From: GCA-2748575 sp965222725
GTDB lineage: Bacteria; Pseudomonadota; Gammaproteobacteria; Pseudomonadales; Ketobacteraceae
NCBI GenBank assembly: GCA_965222725.1
Contig: OZ244969.1
Coordinates: 3,596,001 to 3,660,000, forward strand
Reading direction: 5' to 3'
DNA: 64,000 bases
Shown: positions 1-8,848 of the stretch, one piece after another
How positions within the stretch are numbered: the stretch's first letter is position 1
How the letters are laid out: each line of letters starts with the position of its first letter
The notes under the pieces: model-generated
What the model was told of the DNA's origin: nothing
Database searches by the model: none
What the model saw: the letters and a program-made list of their open reading frames with translations, nothing else
Position numbers and translations under genes: made by a program

Positions 1-807
1 GGTTTTCGGGGCTTCGGATTCAACCGCTTCCAGCAGGTCCATCAGTTCATCAAAGTTGTTGATAATGGCGTCCGGGTATTCTTCCTCGGCATGGTGGAAC
101 AACTGGTCAAGGTAAGCCCGGTCCCAGCAGGCACCGTTATAAAAAACCGAAGTCACCCCGGCGTTTTTGGCCGTAACAATATCCAGACGGCTGTCGCCCA
201 CATACCAGATATTGGTCGCAGGCTTTTTCTGAAGGCTTTCCAGGGCGGCGTTGATCACTTCCGGATGCGGTTTGTAATGGGTAATGTCACCGGCGCAGGC
301 GGTGGTGCTGATCAAGGGCGCCCATTCACCGTCGTCCACTATCTGCAATTCGTGATCCAGAAACTCCCGGCTGCGATTGGTGGCAATACCCAATGTCAGT
401 CCCAGGTTTTTCATGGCGCTCAGGTACTCACCAACCCCTTCCTGAAAGGGATGCACTTTGCCGAAATAGCGGCGATAACATTCGTTATAGGCTTTGTGGG
501 CAATGGCTTTGGCCGCCACATTGTCGCCGAAGATGGCATTGAAAATATCGGTGCGGGATACTCGCCGCTCTGCCAGGATTTTGGGGTGCAGGCGGCGGAA
601 AATACGAATGTAGCGAACCAGTTTGACATCGTCTTTGGTGCGGCACTGCTTTTCCGGCAGCAGCTGATCCACCAGGCCCAGATCCTCCAGCTGTGGCAGC
701 ATTTCTTCCATGGCTTCGAACATGGCATCGTGGGTATCCACCAGGGTACCGTGCCAGTCAAACAGAATCACATCCGGTGTGGGCAGGAGGGGAACGCGTG
801 AATGCAT
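1..807 (-). CDS. HAD-superfamily hydrolase, phosphoglycolate-phosphatase-like (C-terminus beyond window)
   Basis: The frame opens at an ATG at 807, preceded by a GAGGT ribosome site, and runs off the left edge of the window, giving 269 codons. All HAD landmarks are visible: motif I near residue 17 (LFDWHGTLVDT), motif II threonine in GIATNRS, motif III lysine in HYKPHPEV, and motif IV in YVGDSRLDI. A helical cap lies between motifs I and II, as in subfamily I phosphatases. Family knowledge suggests a small-molecule phosphomonoesterase of the Gph/YrfG kind; the substrate cannot be read from sequence. The second acidic residue of motif I, normally Asp (DxD), is His here (DWH). It lies about 60 bp upstream of the next minus-strand stop, so it may be transcribed with the gene before it. 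Confidence 0.85.
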   Translation of the reverse strand, partial: MHSRVPLLPTPDVILFDWHGTLVDTHDAMFEAMEEMLPQLEDLGLVDQLLPEKQCRTKDDVKLVRYIRIFRRLHPKILAERRVSRTDIFNAIFGDNVAAKAIAHKAYNECYRRYFGKVHPFQEGVGEYLSAMKNLGLTLGIATNRSREFLDHELQIVDDGEWAPLISTTACAGDITHYKPHPEVINAALESLQKKPATNIWYVGDSRLDIVTAKNAGVTSVFYNGACWDRAYLDQLFHHAEEEYPDAIINNFDELMDLLEAVESEAPKT

Positions 808-869
808 GGGTTGCACCTCATTGGGCTGTTTACACGGGCGTCATACACGGTCGTCAGATGACATGGGCG

Positions 870-2759
870 TCAGAGAAATTGCCTGAATTCAAGCCGCCAT
901 TCTGAAAAATACTCGTCCTCTATCTTACGCCGCAGAAAGCTGCCCATCCATTGTTTGTTCGGGCCAAGGCGAAAGCCCTGCTGGATGGAAAATTCCCAGG
1001 TGTCCGCTTCGGTGCCTTCCATAAAATGTTCGTGGTCCAACTGGATCAGGGTTTGTGATTTGCTGCGTTGCCTTACCCAGCCCAGTTGCAATCCCGGTCC
1101 CGCAGCATAGCCCTTGTGAAGATCCCGATGAGCCTGCAGGCTGCCTTGCAGATAACCAAATGCCAGTCCATCTAGAAACTTCGTTGCCACACCTGCTCCG
1201 CCTTTCAGATAGGAGGCAAGGGGGCGCTGTTCCGCCAGTTCGGTTCGCTGTGCGCCCACTGACACTTTCCATGAAATGGGTTGAAAAAACTCATCCCGCG
1301 GGGAGAGTGAATTGATATCGATCAGGGTCAGTTCTTCCAGGTCCAGTTCGTTGTCTTCCGTCCAGTAACGCAGGCGTGCCGATAAAAAGCGCAGCTGCGA
1401 GCCCTCCGGGTAGCCGTCGGGAATATCGGTCAGATCATGATAGGCAGGGCGGATGTCCAGTTCGACAAAATCATTGTCCTCCACCTGCCCGATGCGGGCA
1501 CCGATGCGCACCGTATCGTGGCCCTGGTCATCTCTCACTGGCGGCGGACTGGGTGGCGTCATGGCAGGCTGCTGGCCAAGGCTGGCGCGGGCCATCAGTA
1601 AACGGTGTGATAATCTGGCGGTTTCTTCCCGGCTGCGTTCGGCTTTTACCGTATCGTAGCGGGTGTATTCATAGCTGGTGTCCAGGATGGCAGCCTTGCG
1701 GGCGTCCTTGTCGATGCCGGACAATGCCGCTTCAACAGGCTTGCCGTCGCGTACAATGGCCAGTACCGCATCCAGTTCATTGCGGGTAAGCTGTTTGAGT
1801 TGCGACTGGATAATACTGGAGGTGGAGGGCCGGAAGCGCACAGATTTAACCAGATCTTTTTCCACTACCCAGCGAACCGTATCCGATGGAATGGCCTGAT
1901 AGGATACATCACTGATTAATCCGGTACCGGGCCTTGCCACGTCCATTAATGTCAGCAACCGGTACGCGCAGTTCTCATCAAAGAAATAGTAATCGAAATT
2001 TTTATCCATCAGCTCCCAGGCATGATCAATCATCTGATCAATTTCCTGCTGGGTAAAGTTCAGTTCAAACTCCCAGATATCGCGGTTTTCCATGTCGATA
2101 TACTGTTTCAGCTTTTCGTAGTAGGGCACCACAGCAGTAGCACCCGGATAACCGCCGAAAATACCCCGATAGGCAAACATCAGCTCGTTTTCCCGGCTGC
2201 GTACATCCGCGGCATAACTGATGGTGTTGGACAGTAGCAGGTTTGCTTCGTCATCCGTGGTGGTATCGATGCGCAGAAAGGTGTGGCCAAACATGGAAGA
2301 AGGGCTGTTCAAATAAGTGGACGCAAAGATAAGGGTGATGCGTTTGGCGTTCAGCTGTTGCCGGAACTCATTCAGTTTCGGACATGCTGCAGCGGGTAAC
2401 TGATGCTGTGGAATATTCAGTTGTGTCACCAGCCAGCGGCTGCGTGCCGGAAAGCGACAGGAAAAATGCTCATCAGGGGGCGCCTTGGAAAACAGGGCTT
2501 TCAGGCTGGCTTCAAGTTCGGCTTCGGGGTTGTTATTGCCATTTTCGGCCAGAAAAAAATTATCATCATCCGCCTGGCTCTGGTGGTTATAGCCGAGAAA
2601 CCCTGAACGGTAGTGAAGCAGATCTTGCCATGCCGGTTGTTGGGCCAGTTTCAGCGCATGGGCTTTTTCGGTATAGGTTTGCGTGTTATCGGCAACGGAA
2701 AGAAAAGACAGGCTGAGTAACAGTGTGCCGGTTAGCCACTGAAGAGAGCGATGCAACAT
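870..2759 (-). CDS. Lnb/DUF4105 N-terminal domain periplasmic protein
   Basis: A 629-residue exported protein. The frame is open to 2888, but the ATG at 2759 begins a clear signal peptide (MLHRSLQWLTGTLLLSLSFLSVADN) and follows an AGAGA-type ribosome site, so the upstream 43 codons are left out. The body carries the Lnb N-terminal periplasmic domain (DUF4105), with landmarks SSMFGHTFLRID and DENCAYRLLTLMD that hold the conserved His and Cys. The C-terminal third reads as an outer-membrane-like beta region with alternating aromatic strands ending in RLEFRQFL. The biochemical role of this family is not established; the conserved His/Cys arrangement hints at a thiol hydrolase fold, which is inference. 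The DUF3015 gene lies directly upstream on the same strand. Confidence 0.88.
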   Translation of the reverse strand: MLHRSLQWLTGTLLLSLSFLSVADNTQTYTEKAHALKLAQQPAWQDLLHYRSGFLGYNHQSQADDDNFFLAENGNNNPEAELEASLKALFSKAPPDEHFSCRFPARSRWLVTQLNIPQHQLPAAACPKLNEFRQQLNAKRITLIFASTYLNSPSSMFGHTFLRIDTTTDDEANLLLSNTISYAADVRSRENELMFAYRGIFGGYPGATAVVPYYEKLKQYIDMENRDIWEFELNFTQQEIDQMIDHAWELMDKNFDYYFFDENCAYRLLTLMDVARPGTGLISDVSYQAIPSDTVRWVVEKDLVKSVRFRPSTSSIIQSQLKQLTRNELDAVLAIVRDGKPVEAALSGIDKDARKAAILDTSYEYTRYDTVKAERSREETARLSHRLLMARASLGQQPAMTPPSPPPVRDDQGHDTVRIGARIGQVEDNDFVELDIRPAYHDLTDIPDGYPEGSQLRFLSARLRYWTEDNELDLEELTLIDINSLSPRDEFFQPISWKVSVGAQRTELAEQRPLASYLKGGAGVATKFLDGLAFGYLQGSLQAHRDLHKGYAAGPGLQLGWVRQRSKSQTLIQLDHEHFMEGTEADTWEFSIQQGFRLGPNKQWMGSFLRRKIEDEYFSEWRLEFRQFL

Positions 2760-2823
2760 CCACTGATCTCTTTTCGATATGTTTTTATAATTGTCGGGGT
2801 TTCTTCGTGTGGCGGAAATTGAT

Positions 2824-2851
2824 TTGAAGCCAGACCGGAGTCTGGCTTCAA
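2824..2851 (-). terminator. Perfect 12-bp hairpin between the DUF3015 and DUF4105 genes
   Basis: Bases 2824-2835 pair perfectly with 2840-2851 around a 4-nt loop. It lies just after the DUF3015 stop in the minus direction. Only a weak T tract follows, so it may act as an attenuator or mRNA-stabilising hairpin rather than a full terminator. Confidence 0.55.
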
Positions 2852-2859
2852 GTGAGAGA

Positions 2860-3327
2860 TCAGCTGACGTAAGGCGCCAGTTTCTCATCAGACTTCATAA
2901 GAGATACCACCGCATCAGATGCCTGATCTGAGGTGACTTCTTCTGAAGGGAAGATGGTAGCAAAGTTCTGTTGCAGCAGGCTGGCAAAGTGGGCGCGGTC
3001 CTGTGTATCAACACCCAGAATCACTGCCAGTGCGTCCAGGTTTTCACCCTGGCCGCGAGACACGTCGCGGGCGATTTTGTCGATGTTGTTATCCATGAAC
3101 ATGGCCATGGAAGTGATTGGCTTGCTGGTATCACAACCAGAGGTGCCGGAAGTCATACCAAATGTCTGGTTGCCCAGAATACCATTGGTGGTGGCTGCCA
3201 GTACGTGTGGAGCTACGCCAGACTGGCCTTTAAAGATCATTGACCCCCAGCCACAACCGGCATCGGATCCTGCGAATGCCATACTGGACGCCACGGAAAG
3301 TGCAACACCTGCAATTATTTTTTTCAT
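2860..3327 (-). CDS. DUF3015 family periplasmic protein
   Basis: A 155-residue exported protein. The ATG at 3327 has an AGGGAG ribosome site and starts a textbook signal peptide (MKKIIAGVALSVASSMAFA); a longer open frame to 3372 lacks such support. The mature part has the DUF3015 features: GCGWGSMIFKG near its N-terminus, the glycine-rich segment NGILGNQTFGMTSGTSGC, then NNIDKIARDVSRGQGENLDALA. The two cysteines in GCGWG and SGCD could form a disulfide. Function of the family is unknown. It is transcribed toward the DUF4105 gene, about 100 bp away across a strong hairpin. Confidence 0.88.
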   Translation of the reverse strand: MKKIIAGVALSVASSMAFAGSDAGCGWGSMIFKGQSGVAPHVLAATTNGILGNQTFGMTSGTSGCDTSKPITSMAMFMDNNIDKIARDVSRGQGENLDALAVILGVDTQDRAHFASLLQQNFATIFPSEEVTSDQASDAVVSLMKSDEKLAPYVS

Positions 3328-3473
3328 ATGGGAACTCCCTATGTGTTTTTTTGATTCCGGCATACTGCACAATTACCTTGAAATTGGCCTGATTTCAGTA
3401 CCAACTGCAAAAATATAGTAAAGCTACCGTCGTCAGCAAGTAAATAGACGCATTGAATAAATTTAGTCGCGCA

Positions 3474-3511
3474 TAAAAAAAGGCCAGCACCTTCCGGCAC
3501 TGGCCCTTTTT
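3474..3511 (-). terminator. Intrinsic terminator of the 771-aa lipoprotein gene
   Basis: GGCCAG (3482-3487) pairs with CTGGCC (3500-3505), extended by two more pairs after a 2-base mismatch. A/T runs flank both sides, with T7 on the minus side. It lies 21 bp past the minus-strand stop at 3532 and may work in both directions. Confidence 0.85.
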
Positions 3512-3531
3512 GTGGCGTATTGACTATCCGT

Positions 3532-5847
3532 TTACTGAACGGCGGTGGTAAAGCTCACCGTCGGGCAGTCAACATCCTGCTTGAGAACCACGGTTCTGGC
3601 GCAGACTTCCACCACGTGATCACCACCCAGCAGGCGTTGCAGCTGAATGCTGGTGCGGGGTTTCCACACTGACCAGGCACCATTGTCCACACGGAAGCGG
3701 TATTCCAGTGGTTCGTTGGTGGGGTTGTCGCCGGATACGCCAATGGTGACCGTGCCGTTGGTAACAGTCAGGTCGGTGGACTGGGCGCTCACAGCTGCCG
3801 GCGCTGCCGACATGGTGGTGGCACCGGAGAATCGCAGAATGGTATCCGGAGCCGGGGCGTTGGCTGTTGTGCTCAGTTTCACCAGGTCACCCGCCAGAGA
3901 CAGGTTGTTCCCGCCTTCGCCGCTTACCCAGAAATCTCTGGGATAGATGCTGTGGCCCGCAATCCGTGGCAGAGGAATGGATTTCAGCTCTGCAGCCACT
4001 TTCGGCAGAATCACCGGCATAAAGTGATCCAGAATACCGTTGATAAAGAAGGGCGACAGCACCAGCGAGCCTTGCTCATCAGACTTGATGATTTCGATGG
4101 TGGGCAGCTGTTCAATACCGATCTGCAGGAAGCCATCATCCGTGGCACCCAGTTCAAACGGCACTTCCAGGTTGAAGGTGGTGACGAACAGGGTCTGATA
4201 GTCATCCCAACCCACGCGTTTCAGGTCGAAAGCCAGTTTCACGTCGTACCAGCCCAGTACACCCCAGGTGCCTTCGCGATCCAGCAGCTTGATAAAGGGC
4301 GGGCTGGCAGGTACCAGGCGCATACCGATGCGGTCGGAAGTCTGGATCTGGTCGCCGTCGTTTTCGATAACGGAAACACCTTCAGGGTCTGTCCCAGGGG
4401 TGTTTTCGGGACGGATCTCCATGGTGGTGATGCCGGACTCATGGGCAGCCAGCAGGGCCTGATTAATCAGGTTGGTGGAAATGGACGCGCCGATATCAAA
4501 AGGCTGGCCATCCGGTGTGGTGTTGCCGATAGTGGGTGTGCTGCCCGCAGAATAGATGTGGCCCAGAGTGGGACGCGCATCGGCAGAGGGGAAGGGCGCG
4601 GTGATGGTGGCACCCAGATCAATGGTCAGACCATTGTCAAAGGTGTCCAGATATTCCGGCAGTGCCTTCACACGCAGGGTTTCGTCTTCCGCGGTGGTGA
4701 TATCCAGCTCGATGGGAATCTCACCGATAAAGTCGGAAACCACGGGCAGTATCACACCTTCAAGAATGTCGATAAAAATAGGTGCCAGCGCTTCTGCAAT
4801 GGCGCCAATAATAGTGCTCAGCAGATCCTCGAAACCGAGAATATTGGGAATGTAATCCAGATCCAGGTGGAAGCCCACAAAGTCTACGGCGGTGCCGCTC
4901 AGGTCTACATCCAGGTCCTTGTTCACGATATCCAGCAGCACATTGGTATCCAGTACCAGTCTATCCATGGTAATGGTGCCGCCAACGCTCCAGGGAATCA
5001 GAAACAGGGTACGGCCACCCATTTCCATGCCGATGGAGAAATTGGGGATATCCACATGGGTGTCCAGACGCTCGTCGTCACGTACATCCAGGTCAATGGT
5101 GGGCTGGTCAAATGAAAAGTCCCGCAGGTTCACTTCAACCGTAAAGAAGCCCACAAAATTCAGCCCCAGCAGCGGGTTGATGCTGTCCAGGAAGGAATCA
5201 AAATCAATATCTCCCAGGGCGGTCGCCAGGGCATCACCCAGGAAAGAAATACCGCCACTGTTCAGGCGGGCAGACATGGCCGGATGGAATTCCTGATCAT
5301 TGCGGGCAAATTCAGTCTGACTCTGGTTGCCAAAGCCGTCCACCGCGGTGAAGGTATTCACGGGCATGCTGGTGAAGAAAGTGTCAAAGTAATTGTCTTC
5401 ATCCAGGGTGACCGGCGAGCCGTCAATGCTCAGTGACTCAACGCCACCCCGGTCCGCCAGATAGCCCCGCACGGTGCCACCGGTATGGCTGGCCTCCAGA
5501 ATATGAATCCTGGGGCCTTCGATGTCGTAGTAAAAATAGACCTGCTCTGACTTGGAGCCGGCACTGACCCGGAACACGTTACGGCCGGGGAAGATATGCT
5601 CCGCAAGGGAATCGCCTGTGGCGGTGGCTTCCGCTTCGCCCAGTGTAAACAGGCTGGTCACGTTGGCCGTGTTCAATTGCATGCTTAAACCGGTGGGCTG
5701 GCCTTCAGGATAGGCAACCCGGAACACATCCGGCTGGTCATTATTGATGTAATTACTGGTGGGTGATTCAATCGTAAACTGCTGTTTACAGGCGGTAAGT
5801 GACAGAATCGCTAAAAAAAAGACGACTCTTTTCCCCAGGCTGAACAT
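3532..5847 (-). CDS. Large lipoprotein of unknown function, paralogue of the 43.7-kb gene
   Basis: 771 residues, starting at an ATG behind AAGGAG. A lipobox (SLTAC, Cys about residue 20) predicts a lipid-anchored envelope protein. A short Ig-like N-terminal section precedes a long run of beta strands broken by amphipathic helices (for example FEDLLSTIIGAIAEALAPIFIDILEGVI, split here by function rather than length: helix-rich residues about 335-375). A second segment, DHFMPVILPKVAAEL followed by IPLPRIAGH, recurs in the lipoprotein at 43705-46011 as DHAVPLVMPHV...IRLPCVKGH, so the two are paralogues. The last ~80 residues add another beta-sandwich-like piece. Alternating hydrophobic strands and amphipathic helices recall TULIP/BPI-type lipid-binding folds; that is a hypothesis only. 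No enzyme motif was seen. Confidence 0.8.
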   Translation of the reverse strand: MFSLGKRVVFFLAILSLTACKQQFTIESPTSNYINNDQPDVFRVAYPEGQPTGLSMQLNTANVTSLFTLGEAEATATGDSLAEHIFPGRNVFRVSAGSKSEQVYFYYDIEGPRIHILEASHTGGTVRGYLADRGGVESLSIDGSPVTLDEDNYFDTFFTSMPVNTFTAVDGFGNQSQTEFARNDQEFHPAMSARLNSGGISFLGDALATALGDIDFDSFLDSINPLLGLNFVGFFTVEVNLRDFSFDQPTIDLDVRDDERLDTHVDIPNFSIGMEMGGRTLFLIPWSVGGTITMDRLVLDTNVLLDIVNKDLDVDLSGTAVDFVGFHLDLDYIPNILGFEDLLSTIIGAIAEALAPIFIDILEGVILPVVSDFIGEIPIELDITTAEDETLRVKALPEYLDTFDNGLTIDLGATITAPFPSADARPTLGHIYSAGSTPTIGNTTPDGQPFDIGASISTNLINQALLAAHESGITTMEIRPENTPGTDPEGVSVIENDGDQIQTSDRIGMRLVPASPPFIKLLDREGTWGVLGWYDVKLAFDLKRVGWDDYQTLFVTTFNLEVPFELGATDDGFLQIGIEQLPTIEIIKSDEQGSLVLSPFFINGILDHFMPVILPKVAAELKSIPLPRIAGHSIYPRDFWVSGEGGNNLSLAGDLVKLSTTANAPAPDTILRFSGATTMSAAPAAVSAQSTDLTVTNGTVTIGVSGDNPTNEPLEYRFRVDNGAWSVWKPRTSIQLQRLLGGDHVVEVCARTVVLKQDVDCPTVSFTTAVQ

Positions 5848-6153
5848 AAGGGTTAACTCCTTGTATGTGAGGTATTTTTATTGTTGGATTTCCGCTGGTT
5901 ACGGATAGTGATTGTTATCAGTTCACAATGCTTATCGATAAACGGCGGTGGCATCCTGCAGTGCTTGCTGCTTGTTATTCTTGTCCCGGAACCTGACTGG
6001 CTTTTTAAATTGGTTTTTTGACGGTTCCGGGTTGCCCACTGTTAACGCAGGGCAGGCAGCACACACCTGCATAGTACACAACTTAAACCAATTGGGTAAC
6101 GGCGTCTTGTACCTTTTAGACAGCCCGATACGTCAATTGGGCCAAAACTCACT
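5848..6153. other. 306-bp intergenic region with a long inverted repeat
   Basis: This is the leader of the lipoprotein gene (start 5847, minus) and the 3' flank of purU. It contains CCCGGAACC (5985-5993) and GGTTCCGGG (6023-6031), a 9-bp inverted repeat around 29 nt. The sequence CAATTGGG occurs twice between about 6085 and 6142. No convincing gene was seen. Confidence 0.5.
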
Positions 6154-7008
6154 TTAAGTTAGTACTATGGTTTTGTTTCCGTGAACTATAACGCGATCCT
6201 GAAGGTGCGCTTCCACGGCTCTGGCCAAAACCATCTTCTCCACATCCTTGCCGAGCCTCACCATATCTTCTTTGGTGTGGCGGTGGGATACCCGCACCAC
6301 ATCCTGCTCGATAATGGGGCCTTCATCCAGGTCCGGGGTAACGTAGTGGCAGGTGGCACCAATCAGCTTTACCCCACGATCATAGGCTTTCTGATAAGGG
6401 TTGGCACCGATGAAGGACGGTAAAAAACTGTGATGAATATTAATCACCCGGTGCTCATACTGACTGCACAGATCCTGGGGCAGAATCTGCATAAAGCGGG
6501 CCAGTACCAAAGTATCTGTCTGGTGTCGTTTGAGGGTGTCGCTCACCTTGGCAAAGGCCTGCTGTTTGCGGTCTTTTTCGAAGGGAATGTACACGTAGGG
6601 AATGTCGTGCCATTCCACCATTTCCCGCAGGTTTTCGTGATTGGCGATAACACAGGGAATGTGACAGAACAGATCGCCGCTGTGCCAGCGATACAACAGT
6701 TCTGCCAGGCAGTGGGATGCGTGGCTTGCCAGTATGGCCACATTCTTTCGGACCGTGGAATCATTGATAAACCATTCCATGGAGTACTCGCGTGCCACTG
6801 ACTGAAAGGCAGTTTTGAATTCCCGCAATCCCACCGCCAGCGAATCCGCTTTTATTTCGTTGCGCATATAAAACCAGCCCACTTCCTGGTCGGAGTGATA
6901 ACTGGCATCGGTCACCCAACCGCCATATTCGGCAATAAACTGGCTGACTCTGGCAACAATGCCCACACGATCCGGGCAGGCGATAACTAGTCGGTAGGTG
7001 TGTTCCAT
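6154..7008 (-). CDS. purU: Formyltetrahydrofolate deformylase
   Basis: PurU hydrolyses 10-formyl-THF to formate and THF, supplying formate for PurT-dependent purine synthesis and balancing one-carbon pools in the cytoplasm. The 284-residue protein has the expected order: an N-terminal ACT domain (YRLVIACPDRVGIVARVSQF) and a C-terminal formyltransferase fold with NIHHSFLPSF and the active-site stretch TPDLDEGPIIEQDV. The start at 7008 (MEHTYRLV) matches the family N-terminus; a frame open to 7074 adds an unlikely leader. The ribosome site is weak. It is divergent from the M64-like gene across 232 bp. Size and motifs are normal for the family. Confidence 0.96.
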   Translation of the reverse strand: MEHTYRLVIACPDRVGIVARVSQFIAEYGGWVTDASYHSDQEVGWFYMRNEIKADSLAVGLREFKTAFQSVAREYSMEWFINDSTVRKNVAILASHASHCLAELLYRWHSGDLFCHIPCVIANHENLREMVEWHDIPYVYIPFEKDRKQQAFAKVSDTLKRHQTDTLVLARFMQILPQDLCSQYEHRVINIHHSFLPSFIGANPYQKAYDRGVKLIGATCHYVTPDLDEGPIIEQDVVRVSHRHTKEDMVRLGKDVEKMVLARAVEAHLQDRVIVHGNKTIVLT

Positions 7009-7240
7009 AAAAGTGTCATAATTCCGGGTGAATAAAGGGTGAGTATAAAGCATTTTCCGGCACATAAGTGCCACTGAAACAGTTTGTTAAAAACGCAGCT
7101 CTCAATACAGCCAACAACACACCCCTCAATCGAGGCATTGTGGACGACGTTGCATAGTTCAAGAATGGGCAGGCCGGATTGTGAAGTACTGCAGCCAGCT
7201 AAATGGCTAACGTTACTAATAAACGCAAATGGAGCCTGCC

Positions 7241-8260
7241 ATGTCGCATTTCAAATTACTCAAACTGTTTGCCCTGATCAGCATTCTGGGCATTTCTGCC
7301 TGCAGCAAACCAGACATTAAAATCGCTCACTCACCGGTCGTTGCTACCTCCGGCGAACGGGTTACTTTTACCGCAACGTCCACTACCGATTCATCGGACT
7401 TTGAAATCCAGATTCTGGTTAATGCCGCAGTTGTTAAAACCTGTACTTCAAGCCCCTGTGTATACACCGGCGGACCTTATCCCGCTTACGAAGGCACTTA
7501 TGTTTCTTTCCTTGCCAATATCACGGATAACGATTGTGATGATAACTGTACCAATACCGACGGTTATAATTATTTCGGTATTACCGACAGCAACTATCTG
7601 TGGAACGGAAAATATCATGCCCCGGCGCGTGTGACAGGAGGCAGTGCAGACCGCGAAGATCTGATGTTGCATATGTCATCGGATTACGAAGACAACGGCC
7701 AGACCTATTCCACCTTTTTATCCCATGTTGAAGACAAGATTTACGATGTGCTTTATGAACAGGATATCGTGGAAGACAACATGGACAAGATGAATATCTG
7801 GGTGTCACGGCTGGAAGCCGAGTCATCTGGCTGCGGTGCCGTGAGCTGGATTGCCAACTGGTTTTTACCGCCGCGGGATGATGACGGCGTGCTGCACTGG
7901 GAAAACTTTCAGGATTGCACCAATGCCGGTTTAAGTCATTTTTCCGCAGAGGGGAGTAATACCAAGGCATTTCTCCATGAAGCAGGCCATGCGGTATTTG
8001 GCCTGGGGGATGAATACTGTGGCCCCACCGGTTATTTTCAGCCCGCCAACGAGCCCAACATCTGGACCAACGAAGCCGGTTGTCGCGCGGAACAGAACGC
8101 CAAGGGCAGGGATCCTGATGAATGCTATCAATTCTGCAATCTTTCCGGTGGCTGGTGGGGTATTCACCAGGGCACCACTGTGATGGTAAACGGTATGGTA
8201 GGCGATCCCTGGTACACCGAGGCGGAAGAACACGTTAACTGGTTCTTTAACCAGTTATAA
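7241..8260 (+). CDS. M64-like zinc metalloprotease lipoprotein
   Basis: 339 residues. The ATG at 7241 is 6 nt after GGAG and begins a lipoprotein signal (LLKLFALISILGISAC, Cys about residue 21). A beta-sandwich-like region follows, then the zinc motif HEAGHAVFGLGDEYCG at about residues 245-260. HExxH followed by GLxDEY is the signature of IgA-peptidase M64 and related secreted peptidases. The C-terminal part is rich in Cys, Trp and Gly (CYQFCNLSGGWWG), suggesting disulfides. Probable role: surface or periplasmic peptidase anchored in the outer membrane; the substrate is unknown. The gene 23 bp downstream appears to form a two-gene operon with it. Confidence 0.8.
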   Translation: MSHFKLLKLFALISILGISACSKPDIKIAHSPVVATSGERVTFTATSTTDSSDFEIQILVNAAVVKTCTSSPCVYTGGPYPAYEGTYVSFLANITDNDCDDNCTNTDGYNYFGITDSNYLWNGKYHAPARVTGGSADREDLMLHMSSDYEDNGQTYSTFLSHVEDKIYDVLYEQDIVEDNMDKMNIWVSRLEAESSGCGAVSWIANWFLPPRDDDGVLHWENFQDCTNAGLSHFSAEGSNTKAFLHEAGHAVFGLGDEYCGPTGYFQPANEPNIWTNEAGCRAEQNAKGRDPDECYQFCNLSGGWWGIHQGTTVMVNGMVGDPWYTEAEEHVNWFFNQL

Positions 8261-8283
8261 CCCAGTCAAAAGGAGATCGACTC

Positions 8284-8790
8284 ATGAAAAAAATTATCTA
8301 CAGCAGCATTGCAGTGGTCGCCTTTCTGGGGCTGATCGCTGCCGGCGAGCAACTCGAAAGAGCAGAAGCATTGGTAACCGATAACGTGATGTTCATACCG
8401 GTTGCCTATTCCGATGGCCAATGGTTTCAGACCGATGAAGTCCAGTATGCGCCCTGTCAGCCCCCGTCCAAACCCAATCTGGGCACAGCAGCAGATCCCA
8501 TGATACGTGCTTATGATGTGCAGGGTGAAAGGGTGTATGAGCAGGGCATGCGTAATCCGCGGTTTGTACTGATCGAGGATCCCAAGGAGCCGGTGGCCAT
8601 GCTCCGGGAAATTGCCTTTGAACTCAGATTGCCCTATGTGCGTGGTTTGTCCCGTATCGAGTTCTGGGAAGCCCCCCGGGAGCAGCAGGAGCCGTCCATG
8701 GTGATTCAGGTGGATCCCGATGCTTCCATCCCCGAAAAAGCAGATTGTCAGGTTCCGGAGTTCGTACCTGATGCGCTGCGCCAGCAATAA
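8284..8790 (+). CDS. Small exported protein of unknown function, partner of the M64-like gene
   Basis: 168 residues with a strong AAAGGAGA ribosome site and a plausible signal peptide (MKKIIYSSIAVVAFLGLIAAG). No family was recognised. The mature part has a central segment (PRFVLIEDPKEPVAMLREIAFELRLP) followed by strands SRIEFWEAP and SMVIQVDPD, and only two Cys (QYAPCQPP, ADCQVP), compatible with one disulfide. Position 23 bp after the metalloprotease gene, followed by a terminator, suggests co-transcription and perhaps an inhibitor, chaperone or substrate role; this is inference from context. Confidence 0.75.
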   Translation: MKKIIYSSIAVVAFLGLIAAGEQLERAEALVTDNVMFIPVAYSDGQWFQTDEVQYAPCQPPSKPNLGTAADPMIRAYDVQGERVYEQGMRNPRFVLIEDPKEPVAMLREIAFELRLPYVRGLSRIEFWEAPREQQEPSMVIQVDPDASIPEKADCQVPEFVPDALRQQ

Positions 8791-8820
8791 CTGACTGAGT
8801 ACTTTATGATCCGGTACAAG

Positions 8821-8848
8821 GCCCCTCTTTGCAGGGGCTTTTGTTTTT
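8821..8848 (+). terminator. Intrinsic terminator after the metalloprotease operon
   Basis: GCCCCT (8821-8826) pairs with AGGGGC (8833-8838), followed by TTTTGTTTTTT. Confidence 0.88.

Noticed and set aside
3952..5115. 387-codon plus-strand open frame
   Set aside because: Antisense to the 771-aa lipoprotein gene; no ribosome site, no signal or domain, and composition typical of a shadow frame.
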